A stretch of 64,000 nucleotides of DNA from Candidatus Saccharimonadota bacterium (GCA_017406565.1 JAFQYG010000002.1:1-64000); one strand, 5' to 3'; counted from the first letter of the stretch, positions 1 through 9,206 are shown. Notes: generated by a model not told the origin, from the letters alone. Numbers and translations are program-made.

Positions 1-228
1 AGGACCGAGATGGACGAATCTCTAGTGTACCGGTTGTGGTCACCTACTGCATCGCCGGGTAGCTATGTTCGGAAGAGATAAGCGCTGAAAGCATATTAAG
101 CGCGAAGCCCACTCCAAGATAAGGATTCCCTAGGAGACTCCAGAAAGAAGATCTGGTTGATAGGCTATAAGTGGAAGCATGGTAACATGTGGAGCTGAGT
201 AGTACTAATATGGTCCATCGCCTTTTTA
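1..228 (+). rRNA. rrl: 23S ribosomal RNA, 3' end (partial)
   Basis: The window opens inside the sarcin-ricin loop: the first bases AGGACCGAGATGGAC are the universal continuation of the AGTACGAGAGGACC element. The rest follows the conserved 3' domain of 23S rRNA (GTTGTGGTCACCTACTGCATCGCCGGGTAGC region replaced by a slightly divergent version, then the tail ending near GGTCCATCGCC). The 3' end is estimated from the loss of conserved sequence near 228. Bases 229-336 are an AT-rich transcribed spacer with no tRNA before the 5S gene. Confidence 0.93.
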
Positions 229-336
229 TGCCCTGGACTTAGCTAGCAACCGACGTTGGATTGACGTCGTGACGCTTTAAAATCTTTGTTCACCTTATGG
301 ACATCAATAGTAATAATTAGCGTCTAGTTATTACGA

Positions 337-446
337 TTTGGTGCCCATAGCGCTGGGGAAATACCTGTTACCATTCCGAACACAGAAGTCAAGCCCAGTA
401 GCGCCGATTATACTGCAACAGCGGGAAACTAGGAAGGTGCCAAATT
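337..446 (+). rRNA. rrf: 5S ribosomal RNA
   Basis: About 110 nt starting TTTGGTGCCCATAGCG and ending AAGGTGCCAAATTA, so the two ends pair to form helix I. The internal signatures CCTGTTACCATTCCGAACACA and AAGTCAAGCCC are the typical 5S loop B/loop C sequences. It follows the 23S gene by about 110 bases and precedes a hairpin terminator, as expected for the last gene of an rRNA operon. Exact ends are uncertain by a few bases. Confidence 0.93.
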
Positions 447-453
447 ATCAATT

Positions 454-480
454 AGCCATCCTTTACAGGGTGGCTTTTTG
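454..480 (+). terminator. Rho-independent terminator of the rRNA operon
   Basis: The stem AGCCATCC / GGGTGGCT closes over a short loop and is followed by TTTTTG. It sits just downstream of the 5S gene, and the next promoter (TATAAT at 485-490) starts immediately after it. Confidence 0.85.
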
Positions 481-538
481 TTGCTATAATGGTTACAGAT
501 AGTTCGACTTGTATTATTGGAAAAGGAGGGGTTTAATA

Positions 539-1021
539 GTGGTCGGAAGTACATTACCTATTTGGATGGCGATATTGTTAGCGGGAACGGTAATCATAGT
601 GATGGTGGGATACTGTAACTATTATGTTCCGAAAGATCAAAAAGCTAAAGCAGAGTACTTCCGTAATCACCCTGAAGTGGATGGGCAAGACAGCTCAATT
701 TACTTTGGAAAACGTGTTGACGAGATAGTTTATTTAGTGATTGCGGTGGTAATAGTGATTTTGACTTCGATATTCTTTTTCTTAGATGCTTACCCAGTGA
801 TAGTAAAGAGAATACCGGATTTTGGTTTTTTGGGGATAATAATTAGTGCTTTTGGGTATCTACTTGTATTTTTTGCGACAGTGCTGTTTTTATTTATGTT
901 AGCAGTAGCTAGTGAAAGTGAAGCAATGAAAGGAATACAAAAATACTATTGGGGGCATTATCAAGTACCAGTTTTAGATGCTAGCAAAATTGAACCATTC
1001 TTAAGAAAATATCCCCGCTAA
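539..1021 (+). CDS. Small multi-pass membrane protein, unknown function
   Basis: I do not recognise this 160-residue protein. It has about three hydrophobic segments: one at the N-terminus (roughly residues 5-26), one near 65-85 and one near 95-130, separated by a charged loop with NHPEVDGQDSS. A GTG start at 539 is preferred over an upstream in-frame TTG at 509 because AGGAGGG (524-530) lies 8 bases before it. A TATAAT at 485-490 directly after the rRNA terminator is the likely promoter. The stop codon lies inside the loop of a terminator hairpin (1011-1034). It stands alone between the rRNA operon and an unrelated secreted-type protein, so context gives no function. Confidence 0.7.
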   Translation: MVGSTLPIWMAILLAGTVIIVMVGYCNYYVPKDQKAKAEYFRNHPEVDGQDSSIYFGKRVDEIVYLVIAVVIVILTSIFFFLDAYPVIVKRIPDFGFLGIIISAFGYLLVFFATVLFLFMLAVASESEAMKGIQKYYWGHYQVPVLDASKIEPFLRKYPR

Positions 1022-1034
1022 GTGCGGGGATTTT
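1011..1034 (+). terminator. Terminator overlapping the stop codon of the upstream gene
   Basis: ATCCCCGC and GCGGGGAT pair around the TAA stop codon and are followed by TTTT. The hairpin therefore includes the last codons of the membrane protein gene. Confidence 0.8.
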
Positions 1035-1083
1035 GCTTGGCAAATGTTATAATGAGACTAAGCATAAACAAGGACAGACTAGA

Positions 1084-1800
1084 ATGGATAATAATGAAGG
1101 CACTCAAAACTATCAACCTCAATCTGGACCACAAGTGGTTCAACAGCCTGAAGTATCACCAACTTCACAACCTTCTTTTGGCACACAAAATACGTCTACC
1201 CCATTGAATGACAATCAACCGACAAAAAAGAATAATTCAAAAAATCTTGTGGTAATTATTGCGGTAGCGATTGCACTTGTAATTGTGTCAGTCGTGATGG
1301 TTGTATTGATGAATGATGGTGATGGAAATACAAGTCAACGTAATAATGGAAAAGTGTCGCAGGATAATCCAGAAAGACAAAGCGACGATAACGCTATTTC
1401 TATGATGCAAAGAGATACTCAACGTCGTGATGACACATCTCGATTTATTTCGCAGCTTAATCAATATCAGGCTAATAATGGTGGTCAGGTGCCACATACA
1501 GTTTCAACTGGTGATGAGATAGAAGCATACGATTCATTTATAGATGAATACATGAAATATGGTGGGGATACGTTTTCTGACCCTTTGACTGGAGAGGATT
1601 ATGAAGTAGTGCGATTTGTTAAATGTACTAGTGATGGATGTGTTGATTCTGGGGCGGATGAAAATATAGAGGCAGGTAAAATATTGGTTTATAGTAATGC
1701 AAAGTGTTTTGATGGGATCCCTACGTTTATTAAGGGTGAGCGCAAAGTGGCTGTTACTATGACACTCGAAACTGGAGGAATATATTGTTCAAACAATTAA
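1084..1800 (+). CDS. Membrane-anchored protein with a pilin-like globular domain
   Basis: This 238-residue protein has a Gln/Asn/Pro-rich N-terminal tail (residues 1-50), one membrane helix (about 54-75), and an extracytoplasmic domain beginning with RDTQRRDDTSRFISQLNQY followed by ANNGGQVP. That stretch resembles the first helix and turn of type IV pilin-like proteins common in candidate phyla bacteria, where R-x-x-x-R plus an NNG turn precedes a small beta sheet. Four cysteines near the C-terminus could form disulfides. There is no prepilin peptidase site, so it is not a classical pilin. The ATG at 1084 is chosen because TATAAT at 1048-1053 excludes the upstream TTG at 1033; AAGGA lies at 1070-1074. 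Function is unknown. Confidence 0.75.
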   Translation: MDNNEGTQNYQPQSGPQVVQQPEVSPTSQPSFGTQNTSTPLNDNQPTKKNNSKNLVVIIAVAIALVIVSVVMVVLMNDGDGNTSQRNNGKVSQDNPERQSDDNAISMMQRDTQRRDDTSRFISQLNQYQANNGGQVPHTVSTGDEIEAYDSFIDEYMKYGGDTFSDPLTGEDYEVVRFVKCTSDGCVDSGADENIEAGKILVYSNAKCFDGIPTFIKGERKVAVTMTLETGGIYCSNN

Positions 1801-1826
1801 AATAATCCCCGAATGGGGATTATTTT
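1801..1826. terminator. Bidirectional terminator between convergent genes
   Basis: AATAATCCCC and GGGGATTATT form a 10-bp stem with a 4-base loop, with T-rich sequence on both sides. It separates the plus-strand gene ending at 1800 from nusA, which converges on it. Confidence 0.88.
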
Positions 1827-1836
1827 AATTGTTTAA

Positions 1837-2943
1837 TTATTCTTCACTGGCTTCTTCGATAGCGGAGAGGAGAGAATCTTCAACGTTTTGTTTCTTTTTC
1901 TTTGGAGTAGATTTTTGCAAAACGATGTCGATTTCGTAGCCAGTGAGTTTGGAGGCTAAGCGGACATTTTGACCTTGTTTGCCGATAGCAATAGATTGTT
2001 GGTCTTCTGAAACGTGAACTTTGGCTTTTTTGTCGTCGATTTCAACTTTGATGACTTCGGCTGGGCTTAAAGCTTCGCGGATATATTCGGAAGCGTTGTC
2101 GCTCCAGTTGATAATATCGATTTTTTCTTTTTCACCGATTTCATTCATGACTGCACCGACGCGGATACCGCGACCACCGACAAAAGTACCAACTGGATCG
2201 ATGCCTGGTACGGTAGACATGACAGCGATTTTGGTGCGGCGACCAGCTTCTCTAGCGATGCCTTTGATTTCGACAGTGTGATTTTCAAGTTCAGGGACTT
2301 CTTGGCGGAAGAGACATTCGACGAATTCTGCAGAACCGCGGCTAAGGATTAATTGAGCACCGCGTTCGCCACGTTCGATTTTTTTGATGAGAACTTTGAT
2401 ACGATTACCGACGGTATAATATTCACCATCGATTTGTTCGGAACGAGGCATAATACCAGTAGCGCGACCAAGATCAACTCGGACGAGTTTGGGTTCGACA
2501 CGAGCTACGGTACCAGTTACGATAGTGCCGATTTTGTCTTCAAATGCAGTGAGTACGGCGTCATTTTCCGCTTCACGGAGACGCTGAATGACAACTTGTT
2601 TGGCGGTGCCAGCAGCAACGCGACCAAATGAAGTGACTTTGTGTTTTTCTTCGACGATGTCGCCAATTTTGGAGCCTTTTTTCGCTTCTTTCAATGGTAT
2701 CTCAGTGGATGGATTGTAGGCTAAATCATCTTCAATAACTTCACGTGCGACAAAAACATCGGCTTCGCCAGTCTTGGTATTAAGGACGGCGCGGACGTTC
2801 ATTTCGCGATCACCATTGTCTTTACGCCAAGCAGCGGCGATAGCTTGTTCAATAACATTTAATACGGTATCTTTTGGCAAGCCTTTTTCTTCGGCAATGA
2901 TATCTACCATAGTAGACATTTGTTTCAAATCTAAATTTTCCAT
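1837..2943 (-). CDS. nusA: Transcription termination/antitermination factor NusA
   Basis: NusA binds RNA polymerase and nascent RNA and tunes pausing, termination and antitermination. The 368-residue product matches the short Gram-positive form (about 370 residues) that lacks the C-terminal acidic repeats of enterobacterial NusA. Visible order: N-terminal polymerase-binding domain (1-125), S1 domain (about 135-200, with GTVARVEPKLVRVDLG), KH1 with VGGRGIRVGAV (about 255-262), and KH2 with AIGKQGQNVRLASKLTG (about 320-337). The C-terminal tail is lysine then glutamate rich. The ATG at 2943 has AGGAGT a few bases upstream. TACAAT preceded by TGn (3001-3006, minus strand) is a likely promoter. 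It is not next to rimP or infB here, unlike in most bacteria. Confidence 0.96.
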   Translation of the reverse strand: MENLDLKQMSTMVDIIAEEKGLPKDTVLNVIEQAIAAAWRKDNGDREMNVRAVLNTKTGEADVFVAREVIEDDLAYNPSTEIPLKEAKKGSKIGDIVEEKHKVTSFGRVAAGTAKQVVIQRLREAENDAVLTAFEDKIGTIVTGTVARVEPKLVRVDLGRATGIMPRSEQIDGEYYTVGNRIKVLIKKIERGERGAQLILSRGSAEFVECLFRQEVPELENHTVEIKGIAREAGRRTKIAVMSTVPGIDPVGTFVGGRGIRVGAVMNEIGEKEKIDIINWSDNASEYIREALSPAEVIKVEIDDKKAKVHVSEDQQSIAIGKQGQNVRLASKLTGYEIDIVLQKSTPKKKKQNVEDSLLSAIEEASEE

Positions 2944-3000
2944 TATACTCCTTTATATTAAAACAACCGGCCTTACGGTCGGTTAAATCTGTATGTAGTT

Positions 3001-3006
3001 ATTGTA
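3001..3006 (-). promoter_or_regulatory. Extended -10 promoter of nusA
   Basis: On the minus strand the sequence reads ATGCTACAAT, an extended -10 (TGnTACAAT). The leader to the nusA start is about 57 nt and holds an AGGAGT ribosome site, so nusA mRNA is not leaderless. Confidence 0.6.
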
Positions 3007-3063
3007 GCATATTTGGGAAAAAAAGTAAATAAAAAAAAGTTGACTCATTTATTGTTCTTATGG

Positions 3064-3069
3064 TAAAAT
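3064..3069 (+). promoter_or_regulatory. Leaderless-type -10 element (TGGTAAAAT)
   Basis: TGnTAAAAT ends exactly 6 bases before the ATG at 3076 and no ribosome site lies between, so the transcript should begin at or next to the start codon. Confidence 0.6.
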
Positions 3070-3075
3070 TTTCTT

Positions 3076-3693
3076 ATGGAAGAAGGTGTTGTCATAAAAC
3101 CGGCGGAAGCTGGGGGTAAATCAAAACTGTGGGTTTTGATTACTATTTTAATAGTATTTTTGATTACAATTATAGGGTTGGTGATTTGGATTACTCATAA
3201 TAATTCGAACACTGAGGAACAAAAGGAGACGTCTTGCGAGGAAAAGACGGATGAATATGAGGTAATTTCCTGTTTGAGTCGCGAGGAGCCTGGTGAAGAA
3301 CTAAATCAAAGATATGATGCTATTGTAGAAAAAGCGTTCGAAGAAGAGAATTATGAATTCTTTGAAGCTGTTATCTTTGATCGGACGACGGGTTTGGTCG
3401 CGGGTGGAGATTGCAAAACTTCTTTTAATTGGCTGGAGACACTTGAGAAAAAATATGTTGCAGAATTATCAATTTTGGATCAATATGGGTTCTATGTAAG
3501 TGGAATGAATACGGCTCTGGAATGTGATGACTCGGAAAAAAATACTTATTATCAAGAAAAAATAAATGCAATTCTTTCTAGCAAGGAATATAGTGAAGCT
3601 ATATCAAATAATGACTATCGTGTATATGGTGTAGATATTCCTGAGGAAGGGCAGGAAGATTTTGAAGAAGAGGAGAGTGAAGATGAAGAGTAA
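3076..3693 (+). CDS. Single-pass membrane protein with acidic C-terminus, unknown
   Basis: I do not recognise this 205-residue protein. It has a short cytoplasmic N-terminus, one membrane helix at about 18-40, and an acidic extracytoplasmic domain rich in Glu with cysteines at SCEEKTDEYEVISC, GGDCKT and ALECDD, probably disulfide-bonded. It ends in a Glu/Asp-rich tail. It is the first gene of a two-gene unit: its end overlaps the next start (ATG 3683) by 11 bases, so translation is probably coupled to the 1102-residue secreted protein. The two may act together at the cell surface; this is inference from overlap only. Confidence 0.75.
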   Translation: MEEGVVIKPAEAGGKSKLWVLITILIVFLITIIGLVIWITHNNSNTEEQKETSCEEKTDEYEVISCLSREEPGEELNQRYDAIVEKAFEEENYEFFEAVIFDRTTGLVAGGDCKTSFNWLETLEKKYVAELSILDQYGFYVSGMNTALECDDSEKNTYYQEKINAILSSKEYSEAISNNDYRVYGVDIPEEGQEDFEEEESEDEE

Positions 3694-6600
3694 AATTAAT
3701 AAGAAAAAACAGCCACTAATTGTTTTATCGTTTGTTATTTTTGCAATATGTTTTGGTGGGTTATTTGGACATACGGCATATGCTGATAGTGGTGACGGTA
3801 GTGGTTCTAGTGGTGTTTGTACAAGCGATTGCGGTAAACCTAGTTGGTGGGGTGTCTATCCTTACGATGAACCTGGTAAAGGTGGTATTAGCTGGAAGAT
3901 GTTTAGAACTAGGGATTCGTATTATACTTTATATAAGTTATATAAAATAGATGACTACGATCAAGGCCCAGTGTATTGTAAGGATAAATCTAGACAGGAA
4001 TCACAGGGATGTACTGGTGCTAAAGTGATTGGTGGTTTGAGAAAAGGTGGTTACGATAGATCTTTGGCGACAAAATGTAACAAAGCTGGATATGATTGGT
4101 ATGCGGTTCTGGCTTTTGATGGTTTTCATGATGAAGATATAAAAACTACTATTAGATATTTTGGTCCTTCAGCGGTAGGGGCTACTTATGAGGCTAGCAG
4201 TGGAAATGATTTAGATCTTTATAGACCGAAAACTATCCAAACGCATAATATGCTTAGTAAAAGTCAAGCTTTAACTGCTTTACGTAATGGGACTCTTCCG
4301 ACTGGATCTCGAGTAGATGAAGCTACGGTAAGATACTTTTGTGCGATGGATACAATGGGCACATGTGCAAGCTATACGAATGAAAGCCACTCTTTACCTG
4401 ATGGCCTTGGGTATGTTTGTGTGAGAGATAATGAGTGGCAGGCTCAATCTGTTTTATCTGGTGATGCAAGCGCTACGGCAGGTTATTCTAAAGAGACGGT
4501 CTCGCGAACTGGTTTTATTAGTAACTGTAGTTCTACTAGTGGATGTAATGTGACTTTTACGCATAGAATTAAGCGCACGAGTGGTAATGATACTACTACG
4601 TATACAGTAAGTCGCACTTCTAATTTAACTAAGAGCGATGATTCTGTTAAAGGTATTAATAATGATAATAATGTGGCGAGTGGTTCTTCAAATGCTGATG
4701 GCTCAGCAAAAAAGGTTAGCACGAATTCATTTACTCTGTATCCGGGTATGATTGTGTGTGAGAGAATTACTTATGTATCCATACAAAATAATCCAGCTGT
4801 TTACTCAGAAGTATGCGCCTCAGCATTAGGTAAAGCACAGCCAAATGATCCATCACCTGATACACCAGAAAATCCTGATTCACCATCAGGTGACTCCTCA
4901 TTCATAAATATTAAAGTTAGGAATAAATCGGTTGCTGCATATAATAAATATATGCGGTCAGTCTATGCAAAACCAACTGATAGGATAAAATATCGCTTAG
5001 TTTATAATCCTAAGTTGCAATATACCTATAGGCTTAAAACAACTGTAGGTAGAATGCAGATGAAGGTTAATGGTGGGGGCGCTTATGCTGGTAATAATAC
5101 GTCTTTGGGTTCGTTATTTAATGCCAATATAAACCCAGATTGGAATAATGATTATGCGGTTAGTAATAACTTTGCTACTTCGGATAGGGCTTTACAGCAT
5201 AGCGTAAATAATACTCCTGGTGATATCTCATCAAAGTCAGAAGAAATTCCTGATTCAGGTAGTACTGATTATGTAGTGACAAGCTCAAACGTAGGACATT
5301 CGTTAGATGAGACAGCGACACTTAATAATGGCGTGGTACAAACGCGAAATGGTGGTACCAACGATAATAAAACAACACCATCGCAAGTTGAGTTTACTGC
5401 ATCTGGCGATACTGTTTCAGTAGCTAACGTAACAACTTCTCCTGCTCCGTCTAAGACAGCAAGCGTATTGGTACCATACAACTATGTCAATGAAGCAAAA
5501 GTCACAAACACTAATGAATTTGTCTATGCAGGTGATAATTTCACTGTGTCACATAATTATATTATTAAACCTAAAACTAACAGTCTCACGAGTCCAAGTA
5601 CACCATATATTACAAGTATTGGTGATCCGAGGTGGAAGATACATTTGAGGATAGAAGGAGGAGATTCTTGGTGGTCATCTATCCATAAACCTGGTGAAGA
5701 TGATGACAGCTTCATTGTTTCAGACGATGAAATGTATGGCACCAAAACAATAAGTAAACAAAACGTAATTAATGTTCCGGATATTGCAGCTGGTAGGCGA
5801 ATCTGTGTGCAGACAGCGGTTTATCCAAAAGATAGCTATAGCGACGGAAACATAAATGCGAATGCGTATGATATTAATAATGCCAACTCTTGGTCATACT
5901 CTCCAGAAGTATGTTTCACTGTTGCTAAAAAACCAAGTCTACAGGTTTGGGGTGGCAACATATTCTCACGCGGTAAGATTACAACAGTTAATAGTACTAA
6001 GCGTAGTTTAGCTGGGTATGATGCATATAAGTATCAAATAGAAGGTAATAATAGCATTCATGTATTTGGTTCCTTTGGTGAACTTGGCATAATTGCAAGT
6101 GGCCAAGTAATAGGATTATCTAGTGCTGCAAGTACAGGTTATGGCAATAATAATGGTGGGGTTCTATCGCCTAATCCATTTGGTGTAAATAATGCTTCTA
6201 ATACACCTAACCCTGGTGGTAGTTCAACTAATAGCTTGTGTAAACTTAGCCAATTGTCCTTTGCAAATACTTCATGTAGTGAGGCAGTAGGAATGCTGGG
6301 CAAAACCTCAACTACCACTAACTTAGAAGAAGACAAAAACAACATTCTAGGTAAATTCATCAAAGAACTAGATAGTCCTAACACTGATTCACATGTAGTA
6401 TTAAATGATCGCAATAAAGCTCAAGCTGATGGTACCTACTATTATTATAGTGATAATGACTTAGAAGTAGGTAATAATGCTGCTGAAGTTAGTGTAGCTA
6501 GCTCTACTGTCCAAATGGTGCATTCTGATAACACAGTATACGTTAGAGGCAATATAGTATATGGTGATACATATAAGAAATACTCAGAATTGCCTAAGTT

Positions 6601-6991
6601 AGTACTATATGGTAAGAATGTAGTAATAGACTGTAACGTAACTAGGATTGATGCCCTTATCATTGCTGATGAGAAAGTTGTAACGTGCAATAACTTTAGT
6701 AACCCAAGTGGCGGTAATAATGTGAACGATGGTAACTTAGCAAAGTACGCTAGAAATCATATTAATGATGCAGCTAACTCACAACAACTAAAGATCAACG
6801 GTGCTGTAGTTGCTAAAACCCTCATTGCTAATCGTACTTATGGTGCTGCTACTGGTGCTAACTCTATTGTTCCTGCTGAAATCATTAACTATGATCCTAC
6901 TCTTTATATGTGGGGTGGTCTTGGTAATGAAGAAGGTAGTGATGGTGACCTTGAAGTTACTTTGATGAAAGAAATGGCGCCTAGGAAATAA
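3683..6991 (+). CDS. Very large secreted surface protein
   Basis: This 1102-residue protein starts with a basic signal peptide (about residues 1-35, hydrophobic LIVLSFVIFAICFGG, likely cleavage after AYA). The body is Ser/Thr/Asn/Gly-rich with scattered cysteine pairs, as in secreted adhesins. Around residues 975-1090 a conserved-looking module includes KLVLYGKNVVIDCNVTRID, ALIIADEKVVTC, LKINGAVVAKTLIANRTYGA and a final YMWGG. I recall similar C-terminal modules in proteins encoded near type IV pilus genes in candidate phyla bacteria, but cannot name a family. ATG 3683 is preferred over TTG 3662 because AGGAGA (3671-3676) sits 6 bases before it. Codon use in the last third is richer in CTA, CCT and ACT than neighbouring housekeeping genes. 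No membrane anchor is evident at the C-terminus. Confidence 0.75.
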   Translation: MKSKINKKKQPLIVLSFVIFAICFGGLFGHTAYADSGDGSGSSGVCTSDCGKPSWWGVYPYDEPGKGGISWKMFRTRDSYYTLYKLYKIDDYDQGPVYCKDKSRQESQGCTGAKVIGGLRKGGYDRSLATKCNKAGYDWYAVLAFDGFHDEDIKTTIRYFGPSAVGATYEASSGNDLDLYRPKTIQTHNMLSKSQALTALRNGTLPTGSRVDEATVRYFCAMDTMGTCASYTNESHSLPDGLGYVCVRDNEWQAQSVLSGDASATAGYSKETVSRTGFISNCSSTSGCNVTFTHRIKRTSGNDTTTYTVSRTSNLTKSDDSVKGINNDNNVASGSSNADGSAKKVSTNSFTLYPGMIVCERITYVSIQNNPAVYSEVCASALGKAQPNDPSPDTPENPDSPSGDSSFINIKVRNKSVAAYNKYMRSVYAKPTDRIKYRLVYNPKLQYTYRLKTTVGRMQMKVNGGGAYAGNNTSLGSLFNANINPDWNNDYAVSNNFATSDRALQHSVNNTPGDISSKSEEIPDSGSTDYVVTSSNVGHSLDETATLNNGVVQTRNGGTNDNKTTPSQVEFTASGDTVSVANVTTSPAPSKTASVLVPYNYVNEAKVTNTNEFVYAGDNFTVSHNYIIKPKTNSLTSPSTPYITSIGDPRWKIHLRIEGGDSWWSSIHKPGEDDDSFIVSDDEMYGTKTISKQNVINVPDIAAGRRICVQTAVYPKDSYSDGNINANAYDINNANSWSYSPEVCFTVAKKPSLQVWGGNIFSRGKITTVNSTKRSLAGYDAYKYQIEGNNSIHVFGSFGELGIIASGQVIGLSSAASTGYGNNNGGVLSPNPFGVNNASNTPNPGGSSTNSLCKLSQLSFANTSCSEAVGMLGKTSTTTNLEEDKNNILGKFIKELDSPNTDSHVVLNDRNKAQADGTYYYYSDNDLEVGNNAAEVSVASSTVQMVHSDNTVYVRGNIVYGDTYKKYSELPKLVLYGKNVVIDCNVTRIDALIIADEKVVTCNNFSNPSGGNNVNDGNLAKYARNHINDAANSQQLKINGAVVAKTLIANRTYGAATGANSIVPAEIINYDPTLYMWGGLGNEEGSDGDLEVTLMKEMAPRK

Positions 6992-7064
6992 AAAAAGTTT
7001 ACTTTTTACGTATAGTTTGGTATAATAATAGTACTGCTTAATACTTGTAATAAAAAGGAAACTT

Positions 7065-9206
7065 ATGAATTTAAAAGAAGAAGAGCGTCGTGCCCGGCTC
7101 TTAAAATCGCGGGCTGAGAGGTTGCCAGATATCAAGCGACAGTTTGAAGAGGCACAAAACCGTAATTTTAATTCGAATTTTAAACCTGGTGGTAAAGATG
7201 CTGCGCTTGTAGTTAACAAATCTAAGAATAATGTCACTGTAAAAAAAGTTGCCAAGAAAAAAACTGTTAAAACTGCGAAAAATACAGCGAAATCTGCAAA
7301 ACAAGCTGAAGCTGAACAACGCAAAGTTAATTTGTCTGTGTCTGTGAAAAAAGGCGATATGGTACATCATCAACGAATGCTTTCACAGGATGTTAATGCA
7401 CAAGCAACACAGCATATTATTGGTGTGCCAGTAAATAAATCACGTTATAACGGTTATAATGGCGAACAAGCCACTAATGCAAAATTAAAACAAATGCGAC
7501 CCGATCCAGAAGCGGTACGCATAATTCCGATTGGTGGTTTAGGCGAATTTGGCATTGGTAAAAATATGACAATCATTGAGTACAAATCCGAAATGATTGT
7601 GATTGATATGGGCGTTTTGTTTGCTGGTGAAGATTATCCTGGAGTTAATTATTTAATTCCGGATATAAAATATCTTGAAGACAATATGGCTAAAGTGAAG
7701 GCAATTTTGTTTTCACATGCGCATCTTGATCATATTGGAGCTTGCCGACATTTGTTGCCGAAATTTTCGAATTTAACTCCGATTTATGGGACGGACTTTA
7801 CGCTCGGAATGATTAAAAAACAAATGTCAGAATTAGAAGATGTGCCAGAAATGAATTATATTGCTGTAGATCCATTTAAGCATGAAAAAATTCAAGTATC
7901 GGAACATTTTTCAGTAGAATTTATTCATACTTTACATTCAATTCCTGGAAATACTGCGATAGTAGTGAGGACGCCGAACGGTTTGATTTATCTGTCAGGC
8001 GACTGGCGTCATGAAGAACGACCCATGGGTATACAAACGGACTATGAACGCATCGATGAAATTGTAAAAAATGAAGGGGTGGATTTGATGTTAAACGAAT
8101 CGACTAATATCGATTCGCCTGGTAAGCATCCTCATTCGGAATATGATGTAGGTGAAAATTTAGGGCGCGTGATGGATCATTATGCTAATGGACGGGTGAT
8201 TATCTCGTGTTTTTCATCACAGATTTCGAGAATTGAGTTGATTTTGAAAGAGGCGGCGGCAAGAGGGCGCAAAGTAGCGTTTTCTGGGTTTTCAATGATT
8301 AATAACGTAGAAGTTGCGTTACGTGCAAAAGCAATCAAGGTTCCGAAAGATACGATTGTGAAGATGGAAGACATTATCAAACTTCCAGATGAAAAAGTAT
8401 GTATTGTCTGTACTGGGTCGCAGGGGGAATTGAATGCGGTACTGAATCGGATGGTGACTGGAGCGCATAAATATATCAAAATTAAACATACTGATACGAT
8501 TGTGTTTTCTTCGAATCCAATTCCTGGGAACGAGCCACATGTAGTGTCAACCGTAGATGGACTTCTGCGTGAAGGTGCGCAAGTAATTCAAAATGGTAAA
8601 ACACACTTAACGAATATCGGACCTTTGCATTTGTCTGGGCATGCATACTATGAAGATCATGTGGAATTTGTGACTAGATTACACCCAACTAATTATATGC
8701 CATACCATGGTGAATTTTATATGCTCGAGCATAACGCAGAAATGGCTGAGAATGTGATTGGAATTCCACACGATAGAATTCTGCTTGCGGATGATGGTGA
8801 TATGGTAGAATTATTACCTAATAAGACAATTCGTAAAGCTGGTAGAATTCACGTTGGTAACAAACTCTATGATGATGCAGACCAATTAGTACATGAAGCG
8901 GTTGTGAAAGACAGAATTCATATTTCGCGAGAAGGGATTTTTGTAATTGTACTTACTTTAAATAAGAAGACTGGGCATTTAATGAAGACACCAGATATTG
9001 TGTCGAGAGCGTTTATATATTTGGATAATTCAGAAGAATTGATTGGAAAAATTAGACATTATCTCAGACAAAAAACGGACAAATCAATTTCGACTGATCC
9101 AGAAATGAAGGTTTTGAAAGAAGAGATTAAGGAAGACATTACGCACATTTTGTTTGATGCAACGGGGCATACGCCGATTGTGATACCGGTGATAAATAAG
9201 GTATAA
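7065..9206 (+). CDS. rnj: Ribonuclease J
   Basis: RNase J is a metallo-beta-lactamase/beta-CASP nuclease that combines endonuclease and 5'-3' exonuclease activity in mRNA decay and rRNA maturation. The 713-residue product carries the metal motif SHAHLDHIGA (about residue 217-226), GDWRHEERP, LNESTNID, the beta-CASP signatures FSSQISRIELI, TGSQGELNA and SSNPIPGNE, and the late HLSGHAYYEDH and MPYHGEFYML motifs. The canonical HxHxDH is present as HAHLDH. It is longer than the usual 550-560 residues because of a ~145-residue N-terminal extension rich in Lys, Ala and Asn with no predicted fold. TATAAT at 7021-7026 and AAGGA before ATG 7065 indicate a leadered mRNA. Its stop codon lies within the -10 element of the following trxB-like gene. 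Confidence 0.95.
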   Translation: MNLKEEERRARLLKSRAERLPDIKRQFEEAQNRNFNSNFKPGGKDAALVVNKSKNNVTVKKVAKKKTVKTAKNTAKSAKQAEAEQRKVNLSVSVKKGDMVHHQRMLSQDVNAQATQHIIGVPVNKSRYNGYNGEQATNAKLKQMRPDPEAVRIIPIGGLGEFGIGKNMTIIEYKSEMIVIDMGVLFAGEDYPGVNYLIPDIKYLEDNMAKVKAILFSHAHLDHIGACRHLLPKFSNLTPIYGTDFTLGMIKKQMSELEDVPEMNYIAVDPFKHEKIQVSEHFSVEFIHTLHSIPGNTAIVVRTPNGLIYLSGDWRHEERPMGIQTDYERIDEIVKNEGVDLMLNESTNIDSPGKHPHSEYDVGENLGRVMDHYANGRVIISCFSSQISRIELILKEAAARGRKVAFSGFSMINNVEVALRAKAIKVPKDTIVKMEDIIKLPDEKVCIVCTGSQGELNAVLNRMVTGAHKYIKIKHTDTIVFSSNPIPGNEPHVVSTVDGLLREGAQVIQNGKTHLTNIGPLHLSGHAYYEDHVEFVTRLHPTNYMPYHGEFYMLEHNAEMAENVIGIPHDRILLADDGDMVELLPNKTIRKAGRIHVGNKLYDDADQLVHEAVVKDRIHISREGIFVIVLTLNKKTGHLMKTPDIVSRAFIYLDNSEELIGKIRHYLRQKTDKSISTDPEMKVLKEEIKEDITHILFDATGHTPIVIPVINKV

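Noticed and set aside
7101-7373. Minus-strand frames inside rnj, the surface protein genes and other large genes
   Set aside because: They lack promoters, ribosome sites and recognisable sequence, and mirror the codon pattern of the real gene on the other strand.
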